A stretch of 64,000 nt of DNA from Hydrangea macrophylla (Eukaryota > Streptophyta > Magnoliopsida > Cornales > Hydrangeaceae), in NCBI GenBank assembly GCA_033977485.1, contig CM066988.1:28128501-28192500 (forward strand), read 5' to 3'. A model generated the notes under the pieces. That model was not told where the DNA came from and searched no databases. It saw only the letters and a program-made list of their open reading frames with translations. Below are positions 19,461 through 29,925 of the stretch, piece after piece; position 1 is the first letter of the stretch; the number at the start of each line of letters is the position of its first letter. Both the position numbers and the translations under genes were made by a program.

Positions 19461-20022
19461 TCCATTGTTAGTGTCTTGAAATTTAGGTTATAGTGTTGAA
19501 CGACTGGTATAGTCATCTCAAGGTTGGCTAGCATATGCTTGTTGATATCTAGTTTCTAATTTATCTAGTGCACTATCTAACCTTTTCATTTCACTAAGAA
19601 GCAATTTTTACATACCATTATTCTCGACTTGGTTATTCTCCTCATTATTACTATATGAAGTTTCGCCCCATTGTGGTTTATAGTAATTCCCATCCCATTG
19701 TGTTTGTGGACAAGACTCACCAATGGAAAAGTCTTGGTGCGTTTGGTAATCGTGGGAGCTACTACTATATCCTACATTATCATTTTGGTTATATCCCCAT
19801 CGCAATTGATAGAACTCTCCATGTGGAGGTTCTTGATACGTTAGATAATACGGGGGACTACAACAATTGTTTTCCCTTTGTGGTGGTTGGTAGCACTCAG
19901 GTTGATAATGCGCGTCATATGTGGGTGCTTGCCAACTTGGGGATAGTTTTCATTACCTAATGTGTACCTATTGGTGACATTTGTGTTTGTGTTGTATGGA
20001 GGGTAATATGGTTAAGACATAT
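19461..20022 (-). pseudogene. Element B ORF, broken 5' part
   Basis: Upstream continuation of the 18309-19460 ORF, interrupted by several stops and at least one frame change. Readable segments are Tyr/Gln/Pro/Asn-rich (WGYNQNDNVGYSS, CPQTQWDGNYYKPQWGETSY), a low-complexity prion-like composition. A helical segment, LSEMKRLDSALDKLETRYQQ, follows. The likely original start is near 20020 (ATGTCT), about 140 bp after the primer site, which is where gag starts in autonomous elements. Confidence 0.5.
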
Positions 20023-20167
20023 TCACCCAAAATTTTTAAAACAAAAGAAATTTTATTATTTAATTATAAATTTTTCCTTATGAGAAAAGACCAAAAATTA
20101 TTAATTTTTTTAAAGGAAAAGAAAATTGGAAATAACTTAGTAAAATTCTAACCTAGTTGCCATCCCA
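20023..20167 (-). other. Element B leader
   Basis: AT-rich leader between primer site and ORF. Nothing else is seen. No strong GTAAGT donor like that of element A is evident. Confidence 0.5.
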
Positions 20168-20180
20168 AGCAACGGCGCCA
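20168..20180 (-). other. Primer binding site of element B (tRNA-Asp)
   Basis: TGGCGCCGTTGCT on the minus strand; the first 12 bases match the complement of the plant tRNA-Asp 3' end. The six-base spacer to the LTR equals that of element A. Confidence 0.8.
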
Positions 20181-20816
20181 AAAACTTGACACGACTAAAA
20201 AATTGTGTGCTCTTGTGCAACATTCAAGTGTAGGTAATCGTGCAAGTAATATAGTATTGGAAGTCCAGGTCGATCCTACAGGGAAGGAATAGGAAGAATA
20301 TCTACTAAGTTATGACCTAAAGAAAAGGAAAAAGATGAATATACAGGTGGAGGTTCTAACGAATCCTAATTAATTAAATTAAACTAAATAATAAACTAAA
20401 ACTTATAAAAACATAACTAATGAAACAAATAATTTAAAGGTGTTGGAAATACGAGAATCCACATTGATCCTAAACATCTACCATGTATACTCATTAATGT
20501 TCTATGGAGTTCATTCCTCTTCAGTATTCTGTATTTTTCTAAAGGTAAAGAAACAATAGCCCTTTCATGACAGGGACTACATCATCATAGTTGATTTAAA
20601 ATACTTGAAAGATGGTTTAAAACAATGGTTATTACTTGCACTCTAAATGGTGTTAGCATTCAAAGTGGTTTTCAAATGTCATTGAAGAAAATGGCCTTAA
20701 GGCTTTAAGTTCTAAAAACTGTTGTGACAAACTGAGCTTATAGGGCCAAGTTGATGACATATTTCTAAAACAGAAAGTCATGGAATACTTAAAAGAATCA
20801 TCTCAAGAATTAACAT

Positions 20817-20938
20817 GTTCGATCGATCGAAGCGCTCTCGATCGATCAGACATCATCATCCTTCAATCGATCGAAATGTCTTCGATCGCTTGACTATGGC
20901 TCTGGTTCGATCGATCGAAATACCTTTGATCGATCAAG
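20817..20938. repeat. CGATCGATCGAA array in the B 5' LTR
   Basis: Counterpart of 696-817. Units differ mainly by C/T and G/A changes at CG sites. Confidence 0.8.
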
Positions 20939-21306
20939 CCCAGGTTTTCTATGTCATACATGGCAGAGGCTAAGAATCAATATTTCATCACATATTTCCA
21001 ACATCTAAACTACGAAAACATAATAAAACTAGTGCAGATGTAGTAACCTAGAGTAATCACAACATATAAACTATTAAACAATGAAATAGAGAAAAGGAAA
21101 AGAAAAACCTGGAATAATCTGAATATAACTTGTAATAAACTTGAACTAAACTTTAATCTTCAATAATCTTCAATAAATCAATGGAAAAGATGAAGAATAA
21201 CATGAATCTAACCTAATCTACTCCTAATCTAACCCTAAAACTACCCTCAACTGCTATTTTTTTTGCGTTCTGGAGCGTCCTCCTTTCGTCTGGTATCATA
21301 GCAGCT

Positions 21307-21314
21307 TATTTATA
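21307..21314 (-). promoter_or_regulatory. Predicted TATA box, element B 5' LTR
   Basis: TATAAATA in sense orientation, downstream of the palindrome pair at 21360-21402. U3 upstream of 21464 is missing, so this promoter may be damaged. Confidence 0.5.
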
Positions 21315-21464
21315 GGGTTCCCGCAGACTGCACTCAACTTTCAGGAGAAAATAGAGCTCAAGCGATTGAGCTTTAGCTCGATCGATCGAAGTCTCAAGGG
21401 CTTAAACTCTCTAATTTTGACAGCTCTCGGCACCGATGGGAGAATGGCCATAACTTTTCACTAG

Positions 21465-22161
21465 AACATGTTCTCTTGGGTATGACAAATCACATAATGT
21501 GGTAAAGTGAAGTGCATTCTCAACCTTTGGAATGATTAATGCTACAACATGTTCTAGAAGTTCAAAAAAGTATATACATTTCGTACTGTATACATTAATT
21601 GAAAATATACCAATTTAAAATGCCATAAAAAAACATCTCGATTGCTAATCTTTTAACTAATCCTCCAACCCATGAGCAAGAAATCAAAGAGGGAAAGGGA
21701 TTGCTAAATTGAAGGAAAGCCAGAACAGGTTAGTAAAAACTCATTCGAATAAATCAAACATGTAATCTTTTACCTGCAAGTAGGAGCAAATGCCCACAGA
21801 CAGGGATTTTGTAAGTTGGTCGTTATCGTTGCTCGACGTTCTCATCGGTAATATAAAAATTCCTTCCACAAGTCGTAAAGGAGATCCTACACTAGGATTT
21901 ATATATAGAACTACAAAAAAAGTATGAGAACCAACCCAACCTTCCCATGTTAACAACAAAGTTCTTAATATACACCAACTTTGACAAACAAAATTTGAAG
22001 CCCTAACAACAAGGTTAGGTTTAGATTTTTCTAAATAGGGTTAGGTTTAGGGTTAGAAACACTACCAAGAGATGAGAAATGGTCAGTTTCAAAGATCTAG
22101 GGGTATATGTGTGTTATTTGAAAAAGAGAGGGGAAGGAGAAAGATCGAACACACAGAGGGA

Positions 22162-22213
<52 letters not shown>

Positions 22214-22360
22214 CAAGAGAGGGAAAAAGAGTATACCTTGAATGGAGATGGACGGAGGTCCTTGGTAGGTGCCGCTGTCGGTGGTTGGTGGTGTAGAGAG
22301 GAAACGTCGAATAGAGAGTGAGTGAAGAGATAGAGGGAGAAGACAAGAGATAGGCGGGTA
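21465..22360. other. Non-coding DNA with GA microsatellite
   Basis: No gene supported. A (GA)n tract of about 50 bp lies at 22160-22211. Overlapping ORFs at 22072-22489 on both strands are mostly Arg/Glu or Ser/Leu strings encoded by this repeat and are rejected. Confidence 0.6.
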
Positions 22361-22362
22361 AA

Positions 22363-23098
22363 AATAGGGAAATAGGGAAGATCCAGAATAATGGTGGTGT
22401 GCACATAAGAGCAAAAGAACTAATAAGTGTATGAGTTTGATACCAAAATCAATCGTGGCCATCCGCCTTAAGCCAAGAGTCAATCCCAACCCTACATTGT
22501 TTACAAGACATGTATAAGTTCAACATAGCCAACCGTCTTAAGCCAAGAGTCAATCCAAAAAAGTTAGCATAAAATTAAAGTGAACTTGAGCAAAACATTT
22601 CAGCAAAATAAGGGTTCATTGGTATGTTTTCAGCTTTATTTAGGGGCTAAAAAAATAGGGAAACAGGGAAGATCCAGAATACTGGTGGTGGGCACGTGAG
22701 AGCAAAAGAACTAAGAAGTGTGTGAGTTTGATACCAAAATCAATCATGGCTGTCCACCTTAAGCCAAGAGTCAATCCCAACCCTCCATTATTTATAAGAC
22801 ATGTATAAATTCAACATGGCCGTCCGCCTTAAGCCAAGAGTTAATCCCAGAAGAGTTAGCAAAAAATTAAAGTGAACTTGAGCGAAACATTTCAGCAAAA
22901 CAAGGGCTGATTGGGATGTTCTTAGCTCTATTTAGGGGCTAAAAAAAAAGGGAAATAGGTAAGATCCCGAATACTGGTGGTGTGCACGTGAGAGCAAAAG
23001 AACTAAGAAGTGTGTGAGTTTGATACCAAAATCAATCATGGTCGTCCGCCTTAAGCCAAGAGTCAATCCCAACCCTCCATTATTTATAAGACATGTAT
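22363..23098. repeat. Tandem repeat, about 2.5 copies of a ~291-bp unit
   Basis: GATCC(A/C)GAAT landmarks at 22380, 22671 and 22963 give periods of 291 and 292 bp. Each full unit contains GATACCAAAATCAATC and two copies of CTTAAGCCAAGAGTCAATCC. The third unit stops near 23098. No coding potential; origin unknown. Confidence 0.85.
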
Positions 23099-24116
23099 AC
23101 ACCTATCACATCAGCATTCATCTCTTATTATATAGATGCATGGAATGCTCTTTTCATAAATGAATAAAAAAAGTAGGAGTAGTAGATAACTTAGATCATT
23201 AATTAATACCAGAGACAACCTTCAGTCTAGATTAGGCCCACCCGCATTCTAGCAACTTCTGGATAGATATCCTCGTCTAATATGATTTGAATTGGGAGTG
23301 GGAGGGAAAAAAACCCCAAAAAAAAATTAAATAAATAAAGAAGAAGACAAAAGAGAAGGACCTACTGGTGACGACACCCTCTACCACCTTAGCTGCATCT
23401 TTGCAGCCTCAGACCGACAACATAAATGATGGCCTCATCTATCTCTATTGATTTTAGGTAGATGACAAACAAAAAAAGCAATATATAGTGACTACTATCC
23501 ATAAATAGAAGCATGAACAACAATGAGCAAAATATTTCTTCTATAATTTCAAGAGCAGAGAGCATTGACACACTAAAAAAGGTACCAATATTGTAGAAGT
23601 TGAAATAATAAAAGGAAAAATTAATTAGGGAGTTCCTCAATTAGAGAACTTTTTTGTTAATGTCACCACCGAATCGATCAATTTGGTTTAACAAAAGTCA
23701 AAATCGATTCTGACAGTATTGAGATTGGAATATAGCAAAACCGACCACGGCAGATTCAGTCGGTTTCGATTGGTATCATCAGTTTTATAAAATCAAAATA
23801 CTTTTGAGAGATTTTTTGTTGCAGCATGTTAAAAGGGGGAAAATCATGGAAGCTATGTATATTAGGGTGATGATTGTGTTACTCAAGGAAAGAAAGGAGT
23901 GAGGGGTAAAGGAAAACACTACAACCTAATATCATGACCGGAGATCGTGATTGGAGGCCAAAGACCATGACAGAGATCATGACTAAAGAACTGTGCAGCA
24001 GAGTGATTACCGAATTTGGTGATCGTGAGTTAAAGTTTTCCCATGAAAACCATGGGAGAGAGAGTGAGAACATAAGCCTGTCATTGAGTGAAGTTGTGTG
24101 GTATCGTTAAGTGATT

Positions 24117-24182
<66 letters not shown>

Positions 24183-25242
24183 AAAAAATAAATAAAAGAA
24201 AAGGAAGACTTCAACTAGTTATCAAAAATGGAAAAAAGGAAAAAAAGACTTCAACTAGGAAGTTGATCAGCATACTCCCAGTAGTAGTCACTACTCACTT
24301 ATCAGGTTAGATAGTACTTGAAGGGTTAGAATTAAAGTATTTCCTTTGTGAGTCTTTTGAGATAGTAAAACAATGGGATGTACTGACATCCTTGGAAAGT
24401 GTTTTGCCATGCTGTCAAAAAGTGGTGTCATCAGAACATGTATGCCAGTATTTCAAGACATTAAATACAAACACTTTATACATGTTTATAGTCGGTCGAT
24501 TCGGCTATTCTCTATTTTGAAAGTACAACAGAAGATTTTGAACCAATAATTGAATTTCTCTAAACTTCGAAGCCATGCACCGACTGTGCCGAAGACTAAC
24601 CGACCATAAATGCCAAATATGTTTGGCTTCAACCGGCTGATTCTTTTTGGCATTTTTTTTAACACCCCTAGATACAGCGATTTAAAATCATTAATGATAA
24701 GTTAATTTTTAAATTTTAAATACATTTATTGACACAATTTCCCTCCCTACCCTTAATACGTCAAAAGTAGGGTTTCAACCATTTCTTCTTATTTATCTTC
24801 TCTCTCTCTCTCTCTCCCTCTCTCTCTCTCCTTTCTTTCTAACAGACCATCGTCGCCTCTCTCTATAATAGAACATCACTACTGCATCCACATCCTTCAA
24901 CCTCTCCACTATCACCATCGCCGACTAGAAGCAGTTGTTGAGATCGGCACATACCAATTGAAGACCAAATCAAAGAATTTGATGCCAACCAAATGGAGTC
25001 CCTCACTTTCACATGATTTAAAGAAGCAGCTGGAGTACAAGTTGAAAAGGATTAAGCTTTTGTGTCATCCTTTTTGTCTTTTCATTGGTAGATTTTCAAT
25101 GCCTCCATAGCCACCTGTTTAATACATTAAATTTTTTTTTTAACAAAAAAATGGGTAGGAAAATGAGTGCCTTTCCTCAATCCAATTTTAGTGAGTAATG
25201 TTTTATGATGATTTGCAGTAAATAAAGTGTGATTGTCGATGA
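23099..25242. other. Non-coding intergenic DNA
   Basis: No gene supported. It contains a (GA)n microsatellite at 24121-24180 and a CT-rich stretch at 24798-24845. Small ORFs at 23389-23640 and 23879-24073 lack recognisable features. Confidence 0.6.
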
Positions 25243-25507
25243 CAGTATTTAAAGGTAGTAATTGGCCCCAATTTTGTGATTTTTTGCGACAGTGGCATGT
25301 TACTATATTTGAAAAATAAATTTTTTTTGATAATATGTTACTATCTTTACCTTGACAGTATTTTAAAGGCAGTAACTTTTGCTAATTGGCCCAATTTTGT
25401 GTTTTTTTTGCGACAGTGACATGTTACTATTTTTTGAAAATTTAATTTTGTTTTTAATGTTATGTTATTGTCTTTACCTTTTTTAAAGGCAGTGACATTT
25501 GTTAATT
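25243..25507. repeat. Degenerate tandem repeat, about 2 copies of a ~120-130-bp unit
   Basis: Repeated blocks of TTTAAAGG(T/C)AGTAA, AATTGGCCC(C)AATTTTGTG, GCGACAGTG(G/A)CATGTTACTAT and a run of T, recurring near 25245, 25370 and 25480. It abuts the LTR starting at 25509. It may be part of an unidentified small transposon. Confidence 0.6.
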
Positions 25508-25508
25508 G

Positions 25509-26690
25509 TGTCACGACTTAACCCATAAGGAATGGATTCAAGGCAAATGGCATGCCACCAATGCTAAGACAAGTGATTAGCATTCCAAAACCAAGTTCAA
25601 AACACAAGTAAAAGCTTTAGTAGGGCAAACCAAATAGTGCGCAATTTAAATTTTCTAGAAAAAGTTATGTCCGTTTCTGTAAAACTTGACGAAGTTGAAA
25701 ATTTTAATGCGGATTGATCTGCCCCAAAAGCCGGATCGATCCGATTGATAGAAGTCCGGTAGAACCTCTCGAAAAATAGCCGGATCAATTCGCCCTAAAG
25801 CCTAGATCGATCTGGATTCTGCAGAAGTGAATTTTCTACATAATTGCCCTATTTTGACATATTAAAAAGCGACAAAACCAAGGGAGTCCATATCCAAACT
25901 TTTCAAAACTTTGCCGAGGAAATCTAAGTACATTTATAAACACATTCAAACTTTGAAAATCATAAACCACTGAATTCAAAGGGGTGTTTGTCTCAAAACT
26001 CATTCGTATGCATAATTTTCACAAAACATGAGCTTTGTTAAAAAAAACTTACATTAACGCGAATTCGAAACTTCGAATTCGATACATCCAAGTTCAAAAA
26101 AGGGAATACTAAATGAATGACAATATCAAATGTATGAAATGATCACATTCAAGTCATTCAACAACACATAACAATCTCCAGAAAAAGGGAATACTCTTTC
26201 ACTAGATACCACAGGTCCGCGACCCATGCCCCGATTCATGTTTTGCGAAACGAGAATCATTCAATGCCAATAGGGTCCACAAGTAGACTATTCTACCAAA
26301 CTTCTCCCGATAACACGGGTTCAACTCATGGTGGAATCGTATAACCTATCATTTGAACCACATAAAACACGTAGCATGCTCACATAACATTTCACTGTGC
26401 AAATTCTGTACTACACATGCTTTAATTATACCTTGGGCCTATAATTACAACACATGAATTTTGTCCAACTATAGATACAACTATACGCACACCATGGATA
26501 CACTATTCAAGAGCTAAATGTAACATTTCCTACATCTCTGAAAAATTGTCACTCACCTCAAATCTGTTGATCAATAACTCCGAAAGAGAACTAAAGAAAG
26601 CTCCCTTAAGCTGTAGAAGCTCCAAACCCAACTCTCTTACAAGTTATGTAGATTTTTACGAAAACCCCCAAATTAGAGATTGTGGACACG
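25509..26690 (-). repeat. Truncated chromovirus-type LTR
   Basis: Begins TGTCACGACTTAACCC, the inverted form of a common plant Gypsy LTR end. Sense-strand landmarks such as ACATAACTTGTAAGAG and TTTGAGGTGAGTGAC mirror those in the chromovirus LTR at 43661-45582 (CATAACTTGTAA, AGAGGTGAGTGA). The upstream U3 side merges near 26690 with Tat-type leader sequence, and no target duplication is seen, so the LTR appears truncated by that junction. It has its own small array of GGATCGATC-like units at 25710-25815. The right boundary is uncertain by tens of bases. Confidence 0.5.
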
Positions 26691-26812
26691 TGGAATACGG
26701 GCAACCTACCCCCGTCGGTGTTCAGGGGTTTCAAAATTGATTTTCCTTTATTTTGAAATTGATTTGAAGAAATGAAAAGAAAGGTCTGTTGAAATTAGAT
26801 ACAAAGTCGCCA
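26691..26812 (-). other. Tat/Ogre-type leader and primer binding site
   Basis: Minus strand TGGCGACTTTG at 26812-26802, two bases after the LTR end. It begins with the TGGCGACT typical of Ogre/Tat primer sites for a tRNA whose 3' end is AGTCGCCA. The rest of the site has diverged. Leader sequence follows to about 26691, where it joins the truncated chromovirus-type LTR. Confidence 0.55.
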
Positions 26813-26814
26813 CT

Positions 26815-29800
26815 TGGTCTTTAAGGAACCAAGAAACCTAATTTTGACTCACCCAAATGGATAAAGGGCACTTGCCCTTCATAACCAAAGAACTTAGCTC
26901 AGGGTTTTGGTACGAGAGAGGAAGGAGCCTTTGTCGCGACTAAAACACCCTCAACTCGCCCCGTCTTTCGACAGGCCTCAATTAACATCCAAATAATCAT
27001 CTTTTACTATGCTTGGTTCGACAATTAATATTATGATAGTATATTACATCTCATAAGAATCTTAAAATGGAAGATCAAAAGATAAGATATCATTTATAAG
27101 ATATAAGACAAATATCACACAATGCAAAAGTGAAAGATCAAACAAACAAACCTAGGAAAAATCGTCAAATCACATATTAAGTAATCAAGTTTTCCTAATC
27201 TAAAGGGGGATATGAATTGTTCTCGAAATAAATAATCAAAGAAGTCAAAATATGCTTAGCAAGCTAGTATGATACGTGTTAATCTTTGAGAAAAGAAGAC
27301 CTCTCAATCCCCGGGATGGATGAGAAAGGAAGATAGATCGCGGGGAAGCATGAACGTGTGATGAACCTAAATCTTGCATGGATGCAATGTATGAACCTAG
27401 GATGTGCACAGGTTATAGTGTGTTTTGTGTACATAGACTTTCTAAAGTGACTTAGAAGTCTAGAGTATGCATGAATGTATGAAGAAAATTATTATAGGAT
27501 GTGTACAAATGTAGTATGAACTACTTCCTAAGATATGAGCTAATTTGGAGTGCGTATAAGCAACAAATCAAAGAATGAGAGTAAAAGCATGCTTGCTGTG
27601 AATAGTGGACAGAACAGTTAGTTGATATTGTAAAAATGGAAGAGTGAGGTTAAAAATGCTTTTAATTCATGATTTTTTGTGGAGATCATCCTCATTGTGT
27701 ATAGAACACAAATCAAAAAGCCAAAATACAATAACTATTACAAATTGATAGAAATCATATAAACAACAGAGGTTACTCAGAAACAGAATCCGTATTGTCG
27801 ACTGAAATGTTGAAATATCTTAGAAAATGAAAACAAAACATCTAGAGGCCCATATTATACAAAAGGTTTTATAAAACACTGATGTTCAAGGGAAAAATAA
27901 GTTGGGACCACTCCTTTTGGAAAATCTTATTGAATTACAAGTTGAAAGTCAACCTAGCTGCTGTGAAAGTAAAAATAGAATGTCTGGAAGGAATGATGGG
28001 GTCAAAATGTGACACTTCCAAGTGTTTTCAAGTAAAACCAAAAATCATGGTGATGTTCTCCAATAAGTTAGGAAGACTTTTCAAGTAGTCCTTTAATCAC
28101 CTATTGAGTATTGAACTCAGAATATTATTTTAAAGTTGAATAACTCACTGTTTTGAAGATTTTTTGAGAAAACAAGGTTTATTTCTTAGATCAAAATATT
28201 GGGGGGTTTACATGGGTTTTGAAATAGGGGTTGCAGACATATTTTCATTATCAAATAGATGTTACAAACTTTTGGAATATCAACATCTAACTCAAGTTAA
28301 GAACTTCCAAAATTGTTGGAGAGATTTATTTTCATTCGAGCATAACTTCAAGAATACTTTGGAAGTATTGAAATTGGAATCATCACCTATCAAACATGTT
28401 TTTGAGGTCAAGAGCTACTATCCATAAGGATTCACTCACCTCAAACACCATTTCATCATCTAGATGATGATGAACTAGAAAGTAAATAAAGAAAAAATCA
28501 AAAAAGAAATGAGATTAAGAAGAGATGAGCATAGTATGTAAACAAGCAAGTAAACAATCAATAGATGATATTCAATGAAATTTTGGACTTGTAGCTTCGT
28601 GTTTCACTCATATATGGTGACTTTGGACATGGAAGTAGCTTCCTATCTCATAATGCTCACTAAAATGGTAGTTAGGTGTATTGAATATGAAGTAAAGAGG
28701 AGTAATGAAGTAAAAACAAGGTTGAGAACTCAATTTCTTGTTGAAAATAAAAATGAAGAAGGTCACTTTCACTAATCTAACCTTATCTCTACAGCTTCTT
28801 TCTACAACTTTTTCTAAACTTGCATTTTCACCCCCCAAAATGAGAAGTCATTGGGGGTTTCTATAGGCCAATTTCGGGCGAGGTTGGGATTTAAAGAGTG
28901 CTCTCATTGGTCCCAAACATCTGTGAACAACAAACTACGTCGTTTTGGTTTTCAATTATTCAAATTGGACCCCGAAAATAAATTACAAAAAAGGACTGCT
29001 CTGGGGAAGAGTGTTGTGGTGGTACTGGGCCAGTGCTACGGTAACACTGCTCCTCTGACATCTAGATAATGCTGTTTAGGCCACCAGAGGTTCTGGTATT
29101 CGTGAAAAGGCCCTATTTCGTCCGAAATTAATAGAAAATGCATACGAACTCTAAACCGAGGTTGTGATATGCCTTTGGAAAGGTAATGGAGTGTATTTTT
29201 CATAAAAAAATAGTTCAGAGTCTGGTCACTTTGAAAAGTTTTACAGTATTCGCGATAAAAGTCGATTGGATTACCTTTTTTATATTCAAAAATTCATAAT
29301 AAAATCATTTTAAACCCAGAGATTATGTGCGACATACTGTTGGAAAGCTATTAACCTCTAGTACCCATGAAAAATGTTTGAAAATTATTACAGTGCTCTG
29401 GTTTCAAAGTCAACTTTTAGGTCAAATCGGTCAAACCTAGGATCTCCAGGAAGTTCTGGAAACCTCTAGGAGCTCCCAAGAGCTGACATTTTCGTCCGAT
29501 TTTCTTTTAAAACTTGTTTTAGTACTTTTCACGTGATTTAGAATGATCTCAGAACTTTTTAGTGAATTTAGATGATTTCGGTCAAACCCTGGTCAAACCT
29601 GGTCAAACCGGTTAATGAAAACTTTCTGGAAACTTCTAGGACTTCTAGGGGTCTCTTAGAGCTAACGATTTCATCTGATTTTACTTCAAAACTCTGTTTA
29701 CTTCTTTACTTATGACATAGCATTTTTTTAGAACTTTTTTTGATCCAAATCTGAGAGTTTTTGGGCTTTTAGGGGTATTTTGGTCATTCTGAGCATTTAG

Positions 29801-29908
29801 AGAGATAGAACTAACTTTCAGAAGTCGTTTTTAAGCATTTTCAGTCATTGTGAACCACCAAGATATGGGTCTCCTAAATATGATAGATGACAAAATGGGG
29901 TGTCTACA
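26815..29908 (-). repeat. Tat/Ogre-type LTR (3.1 kb)
   Basis: On the minus strand it begins TGTAGACACCCCATTTTGTC, a start I know from Ogre/Tat LTRs, and ends ...AAAGACCA before the primer site. A polypurine tract adjoins its start, so it has internal-type junctions on both sides. No gene is seen; ORFs at 27882-29069 and 29831-30022 lack homology features. Numerous GGTCAAAC repeats occur around 29400-29620. Confidence 0.65.
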
Positions 29909-29925
29909 GTTTGCCCCTCTTTGGC
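29909..29925 (-). other. Polypurine tract of the Tat/Ogre-type element
   Basis: GCCAAAGAGGGGCAAAC on the minus strand, directly preceding the LTR start TGTAGACACC. The context is typical for the lineage. Confidence 0.7.

Larger units (their letters stand above)
241..21464 (-). mobile_element. Element B: non-autonomous Athila-related LTR retrotransposon, interrupted by element A
   Basis: Two LTR copies (241-1171 plus 15785-16317 on the left; 20187-21464 on the right) flank a 3.9 kb interior on the minus strand. The primer site at 20168-20180 matches the 3' end of tRNA-Asp, as in Athila elements. The polypurine tract is at 16318-16327. No gag or pol domain is recognisable; the only coding capacity is one private ORF. 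Both LTRs are truncated: the left copy lacks its last ~175 bases (sense orientation) and the right copy lacks its first ~350. Element A sits inside the left LTR. B was probably mobilised by an autonomous Athila relative, because it shares primer site, polypurine tract and a 3' conserved block with A. Confidence 0.75.
20187..21464 (-). repeat. Element B 5' LTR, truncated
   Basis: Starts TGACACGACT and runs to about 21464, where similarity to the left LTR stops (TTTTCACTAGAAC against ATTTCACTCGAAA). About 350 bp corresponding to the start of U3 are missing. It retains the empty insertion site of element A around 21286-21300. Confidence 0.8.

Noticed and set aside
22072..22489. Overlapping ORFs on both strands around 22.1-22.5 kb
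   Set aside because: They consist largely of Arg/Glu or Ser/Leu strings from a GA microsatellite.
27882..29069. Several 60-90-codon ORFs inside the Tat-type LTR
   Set aside because: No shared motif, no codon-bias sign, and they lie inside an LTR.
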